From RGIG2945 sp045540355 (GTDB lineage: Bacteria > Bacillota > Clostridia > Oscillospirales > Acutalibacteraceae), in contig JAZQHB010000008.1 in NCBI GenBank assembly GCA_045540355.1, positions 1-64,000 on the forward strand: a stretch of 64,000 nt of DNA, read 5' to 3'. The notes under the pieces were generated by a model. It had not been told where the DNA came from. It ran no database searches and saw only the letters and a program-made list of their open reading frames with translations. Position 1 is the stretch's first letter. Every line of letters starts with the position of its first letter. The position numbers were made by a program, and so were the translations under genes. Of this stretch, positions 23,966 through 32,941 are shown one piece after another.

Positions 23966-25858
23966 TTATTTCTGATATGAAAAATCGCCTAAATACTTAC
24001 CCAGCACATCGTCCATAGGAATATAAGGATTGATAAAGAAACGGCTATCAAGGGATTGTTCACGATTATCTCCCAACAAAAATACGGTATTATCGGGAAC
24101 AAGGAACTCTTTGGAACAATTCGTTTCAATATCTTCTGCAAGATAAGCACTTTCATCAGCAAGCACGCCGTCGATATATACATATCCATTAAGGAAAGTA
24201 ATCGTTTCGCCGGGCAATCCGATCACACGCTTCGTCATATACTTTTCTTCTTCGGCAGACCAAAAAAGAATAATATCTCCTCTTTCAATCTCATTAAAGG
24301 TATATGCTAAATCATTATATACCACATAAGAACCAGTCACAAGGGTAGGTTCCATAGAACCGGACATAATAGGACTGATAGTAATTACTTTTGTCAAGAA
24401 AAACAATAAGCAAAGAATAATAACAATAGAACCGACTATATCAACCACGAATTTCTTTCGTTCCACTCTCTTCTTTTCAAAAGGCTTATGTGCTTTTTTC
24501 GGCTTTTCTTTTACTGATGCAGAAGGCTTCTTGGCAGAATTTGAAGTTTCGCGAGCCTGCATTTTCTTGTTATCTGCCTTGGGTACCGATGTCTTTACAG
24601 GTTCAGAAGAAACCACCATACCTTTTTTCATTCTGCTACGCTTAATAATAACAGCTACCAGCAATAAAACAATCACGCCCCCACAACCAACAAAAAAGAT
24701 AGTGGTAAGGCTTATTTTCTCTTCTACTCTTGTAACATCACTAATTACTACCGTTTCGTTGCCTGCACCGTCAACAGCACAAACCGAAACTTCGTTTTCG
24801 CCTAAAACAAGAGGAAACTCATACTCGAAATAACCCGATGATTTATCAAATTCTACGCTTTCATTATTGATAAGAACCTGCGAAGCGTTTTTTACATAAC
24901 CTTTTATCACAACAGTTTCCGAACTTACTTCTCTTCCGTGGTACTGTTCTGCAAGCGTTAAGGAAGGTGCAACAATATCCTTGGTAATAGAGAATGAGTA
25001 ACTTACCATATTGTTGTTTTTATCGCAAAGGTAAACTACTACATCGTTATTTACACCATTTAAGGGGGCATTGATTGTATGTTCTCCCGCCTCGAACTTT
25101 TCATAAAATACTTCATCACCGTTATCATAAATAAGCACCCACATATCTTCCTGCAAATTGACAGTAAAGGGAATATCATTGGTATTGGTAAGTGTTTCGG
25201 TAGGCATCACAGCTGTTCCGGGAACTTCTCTGACAACGGGAACCGTATATGTAATACCAGCACCGTCAATTTTTGCTTCCGTGGAAGGGACCACATAGAC
25301 TTCGATTTCATTTACAGATGCAGATAACGGCAATTTATACAAAGTACCGTCCACAGTTGTAGAAGCTAACTTTTGCATTGTTTCGGGATTTGTAACTGAT
25401 ACATTTACCTTTCCGATACCATTATCGTCCCAAGAAACCACCAAAGCACCGTCTACAAAGTAAATCTTTAAGCCCGAAAACTGTGATGTGACGGTAATAT
25501 TTTCATTAACTTCCGATACTGATGCGTTGATACACTCTACTCTCGCACTAACATCAATATCGCTTTCAGCAGTAATGTGTACTTCATAGGTACCAGCAGA
25601 AGCACCATTGACACGAACCATTACCGTTTCACTTTCACTGTCTTTTGTAACAACCGAACCGTCCGGCGTAGTAATTTCGATGTGGTGTGCCTGTTCATCG
25701 GTAAATTCAAAAGTAAAAATCGCTTCCTTATAATCTTTTGCAAGAGGAACAGTCAAAAAACTCTCTTCCTGTGCATATACTGTAATAGGGAAAGCTAAAT
25801 ACAATAAAAATGTAAGTAGAAAAACGGTTAAAAACCGCAAAATATGTTTCTTTTTCAT
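23966..25858 (-). CDS. Signal peptidase I fused to extracellular beta-sandwich region
   Basis: 630 residues. An N-terminal signal peptide ends near VYAQEE. Residues about 30-380 are strand-rich, resembling stacked Ig-like domains. Then come a membrane helix (about 385-407), a basic cytoplasmic linker, a second helix (about 475-495) and a C-terminal type I signal peptidase domain: the catalytic serine in SGSMEPT, the lysine in YMTKRVIGLPGE, and GDNREQSLDSR. Ordinary signal peptidases are about 170-200 residues and lack the large extracellular part. ATG at 25858 follows AAAGGAG; the frame open from 25891 lacks a site. It faces the regulator gene at 26029. Confidence 0.88.
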   Translation of the reverse strand: MKKKHILRFLTVFLLTFLLYLAFPITVYAQEESFLTVPLAKDYKEAIFTFEFTDEQAHHIEITTPDGSVVTKDSESETVMVRVNGASAGTYEVHITAESDIDVSARVECINASVSEVNENITVTSQFSGLKIYFVDGALVVSWDDNGIGKVNVSVTNPETMQKLASTTVDGTLYKLPLSASVNEIEVYVVPSTEAKIDGAGITYTVPVVREVPGTAVMPTETLTNTNDIPFTVNLQEDMWVLIYDNGDEVFYEKFEAGEHTINAPLNGVNNDVVVYLCDKNNNMVSYSFSITKDIVAPSLTLAEQYHGREVSSETVVIKGYVKNASQVLINNESVEFDKSSGYFEYEFPLVLGENEVSVCAVDGAGNETVVISDVTRVEEKISLTTIFFVGCGGVIVLLLVAVIIKRSRMKKGMVVSSEPVKTSVPKADNKKMQARETSNSAKKPSASVKEKPKKAHKPFEKKRVERKKFVVDIVGSIVIILCLLFFLTKVITISPIMSGSMEPTLVTGSYVVYNDLAYTFNEIERGDIILFWSAEEEKYMTKRVIGLPGETITFLNGYVYIDGVLADESAYLAEDIETNCSKEFLVPDNTVFLLGDNREQSLDSRFFINPYIPMDDVLGKYLGDFSYQK

Positions 25859-26028
25859 AGGCATCTCCTTTCGTTTAAAAAAGTATACCATACATTTATT
25901 AAAAACTCAAAAAATCAGCAAATTTATTGTATTTGATTACCGTTGTGGTAAAATACACACAAAAACAACAGTTACAAATTTACTATAAACAAAACACATA
26001 AAAAAAGAAAAAAAAAGGAGAAAAAGAT

Positions 26029-26799
26029 ATGCCCCGAACAAAACAGACAAGCCGAGAGGTCGCATACAGAAAAAATAATATTCTCGGTACCAGACTGCGT
26101 ATGGCTCGAATTGATGCAGGAATGTCACAAATTGACCTTACACTACATTTGCAGGAATATTTAGATCAGCCCGAACCACTTTCCAACTTGGCAATATCTT
26201 CTTACGAAAACGGCTCCCGACTTCCGCATATCACATCTCTTGTAGGTATATCAAAAATACTTGGTGTAACTGTTGATTATCTTGTAGGTGCTGATAGCGT
26301 AAAGTTTAAGCCCTCTCCGATAAGTTATGACGAAAACGAAGAAAAAAATAAACCGCCTGTCCCGGAATTTGATTTACTTATCAAAAAGCAAAGCTATGAA
26401 AATTACGACGGCTATCCCGTATTCGTTAAATCCTCTACGGACTTGATTGTAGACCGCTGGGGTATTCTTGATTACCACAATAATCAGATTGTATTCAAGG
26501 AAAAGAACATACCGATTACTACGGATATGAAACTGTATCGGCACAAACCCTTAAATGCGTCTTACATAGACTATACTACTTCAAGACCACTAAATATGCA
26601 CCGCTTATTTAGCGAAAAATTGTTGTGGGTAGAACCTTTTTCCATTGACGATTTGGCGGTAGAGAAATATAAGGGCTATTACAGACATAATGAAGACCAT
26701 TCTATGTTAATGAATATTACAAACGGATTGACCTTGCCTTACACCGGATTAGGCGTATCTTATAACGCATACCCAGCAAGCCTTCCCGATAAAAAATAG
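26029..26799 (+). CDS. Cro/CI-type (XRE) transcriptional regulator
   Basis: 256 residues. A helix-turn-helix lies at residues about 20-85 (GTRLRMARIDAGMSQIDLTLHL...LAISSYENGSRLP...LGVTVDYLVGAD), with an insertion in the middle of the usual XRE pattern. The C-terminal half is unrecognised and lacks an obvious LexA-type protease site. It is divergent from the signal peptidase fusion gene, with TTGTAT-N16-TAAAAT near 25926-25953 as the likely promoter. It is the only clear helix-turn-helix repressor in the window and so a candidate binder of the 25-bp palindromes. Confidence 0.85.
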   Translation: MPRTKQTSREVAYRKNNILGTRLRMARIDAGMSQIDLTLHLQEYLDQPEPLSNLAISSYENGSRLPHITSLVGISKILGVTVDYLVGADSVKFKPSPISYDENEEKNKPPVPEFDLLIKKQSYENYDGYPVFVKSSTDLIVDRWGILDYHNNQIVFKEKNIPITTDMKLYRHKPLNASYIDYTTSRPLNMHRLFSEKLLWVEPFSIDDLAVEKYKGYYRHNEDHSMLMNITNGLTLPYTGLGVSYNAYPASLPDKK

Positions 26800-26813
26800 A
26801 AAAATTATAAAAG

Positions 26814-26839
26814 AGTACGCTGATGCGTACTTTTTTTTA
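26814..26839 (+). terminator. Terminator after the regulator gene
   Basis: AGTACGC-tgat-GCGTACT followed by eight Ts. Confidence 0.88.
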
Positions 26840-26846
26840 TAAAAAT

Positions 26847-26875
26847 TTGCCTTTTTTATAGTGTTAAAGTATAAT
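26847..26875 (+). promoter_or_regulatory. Promoter of the zinc-ribbon gene pair
   Basis: TTGCCT (26847-26852), 17 bases, TATAAT (26870-26875). No attenuator leader; AAGGAGG follows within 20 bases. Confidence 0.8.
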
Positions 26876-26901
26876 ACACATTATAAAAAGGAGGTATTAT
26901 T

Positions 26902-27537
26902 ATGGCATTTTGTTATGAATGTGGAACAAAACTGAATGATAACGCAAAATTCTGTCACGGTTGCGGAATTGAAATAAAGTTACCTACTACCGAAAAGGGC
27001 AATGATGCACCCGTCGTAGAAGAAAGAAAGAAAAAAATCACTTATGCAGAAGAAAAAGTAGATACTCCGAAGCCCGAAAAAACTTCAAAATATAAGGAAG
27101 TAACCAAAGAGCAGGTAACAAAGACTTCTGAACCAAAGGCAGAAGAAATTAAAAAGAAGGAAGCTACTCCGTCTGCAAAGAATGATTATGAGGACGATTT
27201 AAAAGATACTGTCGATATCGAAGAGGACGAGGACGATGATGATTACGATGAAGAAAACAGCGTCACCCTTCTTCCCGATGATGAAGACGATGATGATGAA
27301 GAGGACGAAGACGATTACGAAGACGATGATGATTACGATGAAGAAAATTTGCAGGATATTCCTTATGCGGAAAATGCAAACGCAAGTAATCCAAAAACGG
27401 ATCCTTACTGGAACGACATCATTCCCGAAGTCGAAGACGAATTAAGTAAAATTCCGAAAGACCTTGTTTTTAAAGGCATCGGTGCCGTTCTTGCCCTTGT
27501 AGCAGTTATGGCTTGGCTTATTTATATGTTGGCATAA
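26902..27537 (+). CDS. Zinc-ribbon, acidic, C-terminally membrane-anchored protein
   Basis: 211 residues. An N-terminal zinc ribbon (FCYECGTKLNDNAKFCHGCG) is followed by a lysine/glutamate region and a long Asp/Glu run (residues about 95-150). One C-terminal membrane helix (GIGAVLALVAVMAWLIYMLA) ends the protein without a tail. Tail-anchored zinc-ribbon proteins of this plan are common in Firmicutes, with unknown roles. It is paired with the related gene at 27553. Confidence 0.82.
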   Translation: MAFCYECGTKLNDNAKFCHGCGIEIKLPTTEKGNDAPVVEERKKKITYAEEKVDTPKPEKTSKYKEVTKEQVTKTSEPKAEEIKKKEATPSAKNDYEDDLKDTVDIEEDEDDDDYDEENSVTLLPDDEDDDDEEDEDDYEDDDDYDEENLQDIPYAENANASNPKTDPYWNDIIPEVEDELSKIPKDLVFKGIGAVLALVAVMAWLIYMLA

Positions 27538-27552
27538 AAGGGGGACAAAGAT

Positions 27553-28152
27553 ATGGCAATTTGCTATGAATGTGGCACCAAATTAGAGGACGATGTAAAA
27601 GTATGCCCCAGTTGCGGTGCAGAAAGATTGTCAGAAGAAGGAAAAACAAAGAAAAAAAAAGAAAAAGAACACTTGCGGTTTAGTGAACTACCGAAAGAAT
27701 TGAGTGTTTATTTCTTTCAAAAAATTGCATTGGTAATTGGATTGATAGTTGCTATCGTTATGATAGGAATTATCACAAAGAAGCTGAATATTATATTGTT
27801 CTTATCCGTAGTTACACTTATTTATGCAGGATATGTAGCATATACCTACTATTCAGTAATCTACTTCAAGTATAAAATATACTACGGTTATTGTATCGAA
27901 AAAAGAACGCCCACAATGAATATGGCTATGCCTTTTGGCAAAAAGATGCAGGTAGCAAAAGGGGCTTGCACTCTTCTTTTAAGAACTGATGAAAACCCTA
28001 ATACCCGTTTGATTGTCCCAGTGGGCGAGGGATTTATAGTAAATAAGGACGATGTGGTTTTGGTATATTCCAAAGAACACGACATTTATCAGAAGGATAA
28101 TGATACATACGAATTTATCAATCCGTTACTGGTAAAAATAATGCAGAAGTAA
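27553..28152 (+). CDS. Zinc-ribbon protein with two membrane helices
   Basis: 199 residues. It starts with ICYECGTKLEDDVKVCPSCG, closely similar to the previous gene's zinc ribbon, so the pair shares a module. Two hydrophobic helices follow (IALVIGLIVAIVMIGII and IILFLSVVTLIYAGYVAY, residues about 60-100), then a C-terminal strand-rich cytoplasmic or extracellular domain. An AAGGGGG site precedes the start. No terminator is visible before leader module 8. Confidence 0.82.
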   Translation: MAICYECGTKLEDDVKVCPSCGAERLSEEGKTKKKKEKEHLRFSELPKELSVYFFQKIALVIGLIVAIVMIGIITKKLNIILFLSVVTLIYAGYVAYTYYSVIYFKYKIYYGYCIEKRTPTMNMAMPFGKKMQVAKGACTLLLRTDENPNTRLIVPVGEGFIVNKDDVVLVYSKEHDIYQKDNDTYEFINPLLVKIMQK

Positions 28153-28159
28153 ATTACAC

Positions 28160-28274
28160 TTGCACTTTGATTTATTCTGTACTATAATAACCTTGTAATC
28201 TGACAACACAACAATATTTGACTAACAATTAAGGAAGAAACTCCGTAGGGGCATCTTCCTTTTTTGATGTCAAA
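28160..28274 (+). promoter_or_regulatory. Promoter-leader module copy 8
   Basis: TTGCAC (28160-28165), 17 bases, TATAAT (28183-28188), ACCTTGTAA. TTTGACTAACAATTAAGG leads to hairpin 28233-28259 (loop GTA) with six Ts. The outer stem TTTGAC (28217-28222)/GTCAAA (28269-28274) matches copy 4. Confidence 0.87.
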
Positions 28275-28304
28275 AAACACATTTAAGAGAGGAGGTACAG
28301 TGGT

Positions 28305-29483
28305 ATGAAGAAACTGTACGAAAACAATGACACAATTATCACAGACGAAATGGAGGCTATTAAGTTTTTCAATGAAATCTGCGAAAAAGATGTGTGGCAG
28401 AGATGTCGCACAAAGGAACTGGTAGCGGTACCTATTGAAAACCACCCTTTGTTTTTTGAGAATAAGAAGGCAGAGTTTGGTATTCCGCAGGAAGTCAGCA
28501 TTGACAGTATTGCGGAATGTGCGGAAAGCTATCAGATTGGCGTAAAGGTGCCGTTTGATACGGGTTATGAGTGTTACCCTATCGGCGACACCGCTTTTTC
28601 TTTATTGCTGGAAAGAGCAGGCTTTCAGAAGGCTACTGCACTCTCCTGCTTGAAGGAAAAGGGAACGCAGGCGGTGATGCCTTGCACCCACACGGCACAG
28701 ATTGTCAATATGGGCTTTGAAATTTTTAAAAACAAAGTTCTCGTATTGATCCGTGATGAAAAAGTGCGTGCGGTACTCTCCGGTGACGAAAGCGACTACT
28801 CAATCCTTCCCTTTGATAAGTTACTGTCTATCTTTATCGACAGCCTTATGGGACAGTTTGCAGATGTCAACTTCGTATCGGCTACTGCTTGTCACGAATA
28901 CTTCTCCGTGCTGTATTCGATGAAAGATAAGACCGTAGAGGAAAGCATCGAAAAGGTATTCGCTTCCGCAGGGCGTACATTTAATAGCATTAAAATTGAA
29001 GCAAGACTGGCTTCATCAGATGTTGGTATGTCCGGGGCGAAGATTTATCCGTTTTTGAAGTTAGACAACAATCTCCGTATTATCGGAAATCCGTTGTCCG
29101 TAACTCATAAAAACGGAAAAACTTTGAAGGACTTCAAAGACAACTGTGGCAAGGTATTCTCAATGTTTAAGGATATTGAAAGACAGTTGGAAGTAATGAA
29201 GGACAAGAAGTTAAAAAGCCCGCAGGGTGCGTTCCTTCGCGTAGCCAAGGAAATCGGATTACCGAAGAAGCTGGCACACGAACAGGCTTCGGATTTCGAG
29301 GCTCTGTTTGCAAAACCCAGTCAGTTAGACTTGTACTGGGCGTTGTACGAAGCTCTTGATGCTTACAAGGTAGCCCGCAAAACGGATTTATCGTTTACGC
29401 AGATGCTTAACTTTGAGGAGGGCATCTGTCGTACTCTCTTTGGCGACATCGAGAAGTACGATATGCCGTTTACTTGGGAATAA
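28305..29483 (+). CDS. DUF932-like plasmid/phage protein
   Basis: 392 residues, soluble. Size, position among DNA-metabolism genes, and segments such as ARLASSDVGMSGAKIYPFL recall the DUF932 family found on phages and plasmids, whose function is not known. I did not find a decisive motif, so this is tentative. GGAGG precedes ATG at 28305. It heads an operon of five genes, the first followed by a class II hairpin. Confidence 0.8.
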   Translation: MKKLYENNDTIITDEMEAIKFFNEICEKDVWQRCRTKELVAVPIENHPLFFENKKAEFGIPQEVSIDSIAECAESYQIGVKVPFDTGYECYPIGDTAFSLLLERAGFQKATALSCLKEKGTQAVMPCTHTAQIVNMGFEIFKNKVLVLIRDEKVRAVLSGDESDYSILPFDKLLSIFIDSLMGQFADVNFVSATACHEYFSVLYSMKDKTVEESIEKVFASAGRTFNSIKIEARLASSDVGMSGAKIYPFLKLDNNLRIIGNPLSVTHKNGKTLKDFKDNCGKVFSMFKDIERQLEVMKDKKLKSPQGAFLRVAKEIGLPKKLAHEQASDFEALFAKPSQLDLYWALYEALDAYKVARKTDLSFTQMLNFEEGICRTLFGDIEKYDMPFTWE

Positions 29484-29508
29484 GTGTTCGGCAAGTAACT
29501 ATTAACAA

Positions 29509-29543
29509 AGAGGGTGGTTTTATAACTGCCCTCTTCTATTTTT
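29509..29543 (+). terminator. Class II intercistronic hairpin
   Basis: AGAGGGTGGTT-ttat-AACTGCCCTCT, then TCTATTTTTTT and GGAGG. One stem pair is G-T here and G-C in the 8839 copy. Confidence 0.78.
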
Positions 29544-29554
29544 TTGGAGGCTGT

Positions 29555-29884
29555 ATGAAATTTAAAGGAACGCCTAATATCAGTGGCTTTGTAGATTTTT
29601 GCAGTTATCACGCCAACGGAGAACCTATCTACCTTGTCAACGGGAAAATATACGCAAGTTTCGATATGTTGTCGATGATTGAGTGCAGATATAATTTCCT
29701 ATTCAGTGATAGCAAAAAAGAAATTGAAAAAGCAATTATGGAAAATATGTATATGTTTGATGTGGTAGAAACAAACCAGTTCTATTATCCAAACGACAAT
29801 ATGTTTTCCGGGAACAATTCCATAAAAGGAATAAAAGGCAAAATTTTAACATTAAAGAAAAAATATGCAGGAGAAGAAAAATGA
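29555..29884 (+). CDS. Small unknown protein
   Basis: 109 residues, no domain recognised. ATG at 29555 is fixed by TTGGAGG after the class II hairpin; the frame open from 29474 overlaps the previous gene and the hairpin. It overlaps the next start codon by four bases (ATGA), indicating coupling. Confidence 0.75.
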   Translation: MKFKGTPNISGFVDFCSYHANGEPIYLVNGKIYASFDMLSMIECRYNFLFSDSKKEIEKAIMENMYMFDVVETNQFYYPNDNMFSGNNSIKGIKGKILTLKKKYAGEEK

Positions 29885-30102
29885 AAGAAAATTTTAAAAA
29901 ATTCTTTAAAATCAGTACATACGGGTTTAATAATCGCCCGTATTCAATTTATGTCGTTGCAGATGATAAGGACGATGCAATGTGCGTAGCTTTTCGCGAC
30001 CAGCACTATGAGAATGAGAACGACAATATTGATGTCTTTGAAGTGGTTGAAGTTTCGAGAGAAGAATACGAACTTAACAGACGCAAAATAATTTATCACT
30101 AG
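29881..30102 (+). CDS. Small unknown protein
   Basis: 73 residues, charged, strand-helix pattern (FFKISTYGFNNRPYSIYVVADDKDDAMCVAF) resembling small DpnD/PcfM-like proteins that occur on conjugative elements. The resemblance is weak. It starts in the ATGA overlap with the previous gene and is followed by a gene with an AGGAGGAGG site. Confidence 0.7.
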   Translation: MKENFKKFFKISTYGFNNRPYSIYVVADDKDDAMCVAFRDQHYENENDNIDVFEVVEVSREEYELNRRKIIYH

Positions 30103-30117
30103 GAGGAGGAAAAATAT

Positions 30118-30522
30118 ATGAAAAAATTAGCCTACATCTACAAGAACCGCGTTGTTGTATGCGACAACGAAGAAAAGGCAAGAAAGATTTTGGGTTGCCC
30201 GCCGAAAAGCAAACAGCTGATAGTGGAACCCGCAAGGGCTTATAATACTCCGACTGGGGATATTGGTATTGTAATTGCCACCGGAAGCAAAGAATTGCGT
30301 ACCGATAAAAAGGCAAATATGGCATACTGGGACGAAATCGACGCGGTTATAAACAAACACATAACAGCCTGCATCGAAGAGTTAAAAAATTGGAGTGTTA
30401 CCGATATTGAAGTCGGAGAAGACATTATCTTTGATATTTCAAAGAATGTCGAAGAAAAACTTATCTCCAACTTGGAACACTGGGGCGGTGCAGACTTCCC
30501 TTATGTAGACGAAGAATATTAA
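30118..30522 (+). CDS. Unknown soluble protein
   Basis: 134 residues, acidic C-terminal half, no domain recognised. The start follows AGGAGGAGG at good spacing. It lies between two other small genes in the operon begun at 28305. Confidence 0.75.
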   Translation: MKKLAYIYKNRVVVCDNEEKARKILGCPPKSKQLIVEPARAYNTPTGDIGIVIATGSKELRTDKKANMAYWDEIDAVINKHITACIEELKNWSVTDIEVGEDIIFDISKNVEEKLISNLEHWGGADFPYVDEEY

Positions 30523-30539
30523 GAGAGGAGGTAACAGTT

Positions 30540-30752
30540 ATGGGATTTGACAGAAATTTCTATATCGGCAAGAGAATTGTATTGTTTCCCGAAAGTAGCG
30601 ACAGAATTATCGGCAAGATAGTTGATGTTGACAGTTTAGGGTGGACGATAAGAATTGTTGAAGTCGATAAACAGCGTACTGACTATAAAGCAGACTACAA
30701 TTACTTTTTTAGTCACTCTGCTGGATTAGTATTTCAGATAATTGGTGTATAA
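30540..30752 (+). CDS. Small strand-rich unknown protein
   Basis: 70 residues, predicted beta-rich (FYIGKRIVLFPES, GKIVDVDSLGWTIRIVEV), perhaps a small SH3-like barrel. GAGAGGAGG precedes the start. Last gene of its operon, ending at the terminator at 30761. Confidence 0.72.
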   Translation: MGFDRNFYIGKRIVLFPESSDRIIGKIVDVDSLGWTIRIVEVDKQRTDYKADYNYFFSHSAGLVFQIIGV

Positions 30753-30760
30753 TAAAAAAA

Positions 30761-30791
30761 AGGGGCATATCGTATGATACGCCCTTTTTTT
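30761..30791. terminator. Bidirectional terminator
   Basis: Stem GGGGCATATC-gtat-GATACGCCC with one mismatch, Ts on the right and As on the left, between convergent genes. Confidence 0.82.
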
Positions 30792-30792
30792 A

Positions 30793-31911
30793 TTACAATG
30801 ATGATTTAATTTCGGCTAACTTCTCTTCCAACTCCGTAATGGAACGGAGTACATACTCTCTATCTTCCACAACGCATTTTCCATTTGCAATATATCTGAC
30901 CGTTTCCACTAATCCTTTCAAATGCTTATCAAGAACATCTTTTACATCAACGGATTGCGTAACAACATCTGTTACCGCAGAAGAAGTATTATTAAATAAT
31001 TCATCGCAATACTTCTCCTCATTTTCTTCTACTACTATTTCTTCTCTATCTTCGTTCTTTTCAAACTCCACAGAAATAGGTGCAGAAGGTATTTCAGTAG
31101 GAATATTACTTACGATTTCTTGTGTAGGTGCTTCTTTCTTAACTTCTACTTTTTCATACTTTTTCAAAATTCCCTGCAAAGCACCTTTTGAAATCGGTTC
31201 CGGTGTGCCGTCCTCTGAAACAATCATAGTAAGGGCTGTATTGATTTCATCAGCAATCCTTTTCTGTACTTCTTTACTCTCTCCTGCAATGTTCTGCATT
31301 GTGGTCCAAGGCACCAAACGCTTTTCAACAAGTTCCTGCAATTCGGGAATAAGGGAAAGTAACTTCAAATAACGATGCACATTCATTTTGGTATAACCAA
31401 AATCGTGTGCCAACTGTTCAACGACACTAAACTCTTTACTTTTCTTTGTATTCACACCGTCAATACCGTGTTCCATTTGGATAGTCTGTTTATGGTATTC
31501 CATAGCTCTCGCCCAGTCCATAGGTGACATATTACGGTTATTGATGTTTGAAAAAATCAATTTACGGCGTACTATTACTTCTTCGTCGGGCATTTCCACC
31601 ACTACGGCGGGTACTGTCTTCCAACCCAAAGAACGAACTGCTCTCGTTCTTCTGTGTCCGGCAGATAATTCATATCTTCCGTCGGGTTTCTGATATACTT
31701 CTACTACACCGAAGAAACCTTCGTTTTTAATGGTTTCTGCTAATCGGTCAATATCTTCCATATTGAAGATTTCCGCATTATCGGGATTTTCGTCAATCAA
31801 ATTCAAGTCCAAGTCAATCGTAGGACGGGAATTAGCCTGTGTAACCGCTTTTTTCTGAATACTCTTTAACATATCCGCATTGGGGGATTTGTTTGGATTA
31901 AATTTAGCCAT
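30793..31911 (-). CDS. parB: ParB-like partition protein
   Basis: 372 residues. The N-terminal ParB/Srx domain (residues about 35-125) contains IDENPDNAEIF, ELSAGHRRTRAVRSLGW and the arginine-rich RRKLIFSNINNRNMSPMDWARA. A helix-turn-helix follows (FGYTKMNVHRYLKLLSLIPELQELV). The C-terminus is acidic with a final coiled coil. It binds centromere sites and, with ParA, segregates the plasmid. It overlaps parA by eight bases. Confidence 0.94.
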   Translation of the reverse strand: MAKFNPNKSPNADMLKSIQKKAVTQANSRPTIDLDLNLIDENPDNAEIFNMEDIDRLAETIKNEGFFGVVEVYQKPDGRYELSAGHRRTRAVRSLGWKTVPAVVVEMPDEEVIVRRKLIFSNINNRNMSPMDWARAMEYHKQTIQMEHGIDGVNTKKSKEFSVVEQLAHDFGYTKMNVHRYLKLLSLIPELQELVEKRLVPWTTMQNIAGESKEVQKRIADEINTALTMIVSEDGTPEPISKGALQGILKKYEKVEVKKEAPTQEIVSNIPTEIPSAPISVEFEKNEDREEIVVEENEEKYCDELFNNTSSAVTDVVTQSVDVKDVLDKHLKGLVETVRYIANGKCVVEDREYVLRSITELEEKLAEIKSSL

Positions 31912-32701
31912 TCTTTCGCATCTCCTTCATCATAATTTTCTTTTCAATCTCTCTTGATAAATCTTCATACTGGGTAACAATCGGATTATTTCCCGTATAA
32001 TAGGGAAGCGGTGTACCAGTAAATCGTGCCTGCTCTACAACACTTCCTGCCTTAATACTGTGAGAAAACACCATATCTTCCATATTTTCTCTTGCAGATG
32101 CCAAAATCATTTTCTGCACGGCTCTCTGATGAATAACATTATTAAAGAGAATACCTAAAATTTCAAGGTGGGTGTTAAGTCCCTGCTCTCTAATCTGCGA
32201 AATATGGTCCATAAGGTAATTAAAACCTGCCAAACTGTCTGTATCAGCCATTGCAGGAACGATAACGAAGTCTGATGCAATCAAAGCCGATAACGCCACA
32301 CCGTTTAAATGGGGCGGTAAGTCGAAAAAGCAATAATCAAACTCACTTTCCAACGGCTCTAATGCTTTTGAAACGGCTTTGTAATCGTCCAACTCCATAG
32401 TATCAATATCTAATGCAGAAGGAACAACATACAATTCTCTTTCATCAAGACCGCCGGGCGTATCTTTATATACTCTCTCGATTACATCTCTTATAGGTAC
32501 ATTATCTTCGATCACATCTTTAAGACTATGCCCTTTTCGGTTCGGAGTGTATGTAAGCAGATATTCCGTTGCAGTTGTTTGGCTATCACAATCTACAATC
32601 AGTATTTTTCTATTTCGTTTTTCAAAAGTGGCTGATAAATTCACAACGGAAGTTGTTTTACCCGTACCACCCTTGCGGTTAAAAAAAGCTATCTTTTTCA
32701 T
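31904..32701 (-). CDS. parA: ParA-type partition ATPase
   Basis: 265 residues. Deviant Walker A KGGTGKTTSV (residues about 11-20), LIVDCDSQTTAT (A'), and YCFFDLPPHLNGV (Walker B) are all present. ParA-family ATPases form DNA-dependent gradients that move ParB-bound plasmids. It is the first gene of the parAB operon, driven by the minus-strand promoter at 32747-32775. The adjacent ParM system is transcribed in the opposite direction. Confidence 0.95.
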   Translation of the reverse strand: MKKIAFFNRKGGTGKTTSVVNLSATFEKRNRKILIVDCDSQTTATEYLLTYTPNRKGHSLKDVIEDNVPIRDVIERVYKDTPGGLDERELYVVPSALDIDTMELDDYKAVSKALEPLESEFDYCFFDLPPHLNGVALSALIASDFVIVPAMADTDSLAGFNYLMDHISQIREQGLNTHLEILGILFNNVIHQRAVQKMILASARENMEDMVFSHSIKAGSVVEQARFTGTPLPYYTGNNPIVTQYEDLSREIEKKIMMKEMRKNG

Positions 32702-32746
32702 AAGTTACCTTTCTTAATTCAAAAACTTACTATTTGCTACGGTATT

Positions 32747-32775
32747 AGTATAATGTAAAAAACTTGAAAATGCAA
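32747..32775 (-). promoter_or_regulatory. parAB promoter
   Basis: Minus strand TTGCAT (32775-32770), 17 bases, TATACT (32752-32747), about 45 bases before the parA start. Confidence 0.75.
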
Positions 32776-32872
32776 ATAATTACAGAAATGTATGAATTTT
32801 TTATAAAATACTACTTATTTTGTAACTTTCAGTATTTGCGATACCATAAGCACTCTTTATTTTGCTAAAAAT
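32776..32872. other. AT-rich spacer between parAB and parM, candidate centromere region
   Basis: No gene. The related segments TATTTGC...GGTATTAG near 32731-32748 and TATTTGCGATACCATAAG near 32834-32851 lie on either side. Position between two partition operons makes this a candidate centromere, but no clear iteron array is seen. Confidence 0.3.
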
Positions 32873-32901
32873 TTGCTTTTCTTTTGCGATAAATGTATAA
32901 T
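32873..32901 (+). promoter_or_regulatory. parM promoter
   Basis: TTGCTT (32873-32878), 17 bases, TATAAT (32896-32901), about 30 bases before AAGGAGG. Confidence 0.8.
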
Positions 32902-32941
32902 ATACATATATTTAATTTTAATTAAGGAGGCAAAAAAAGAA

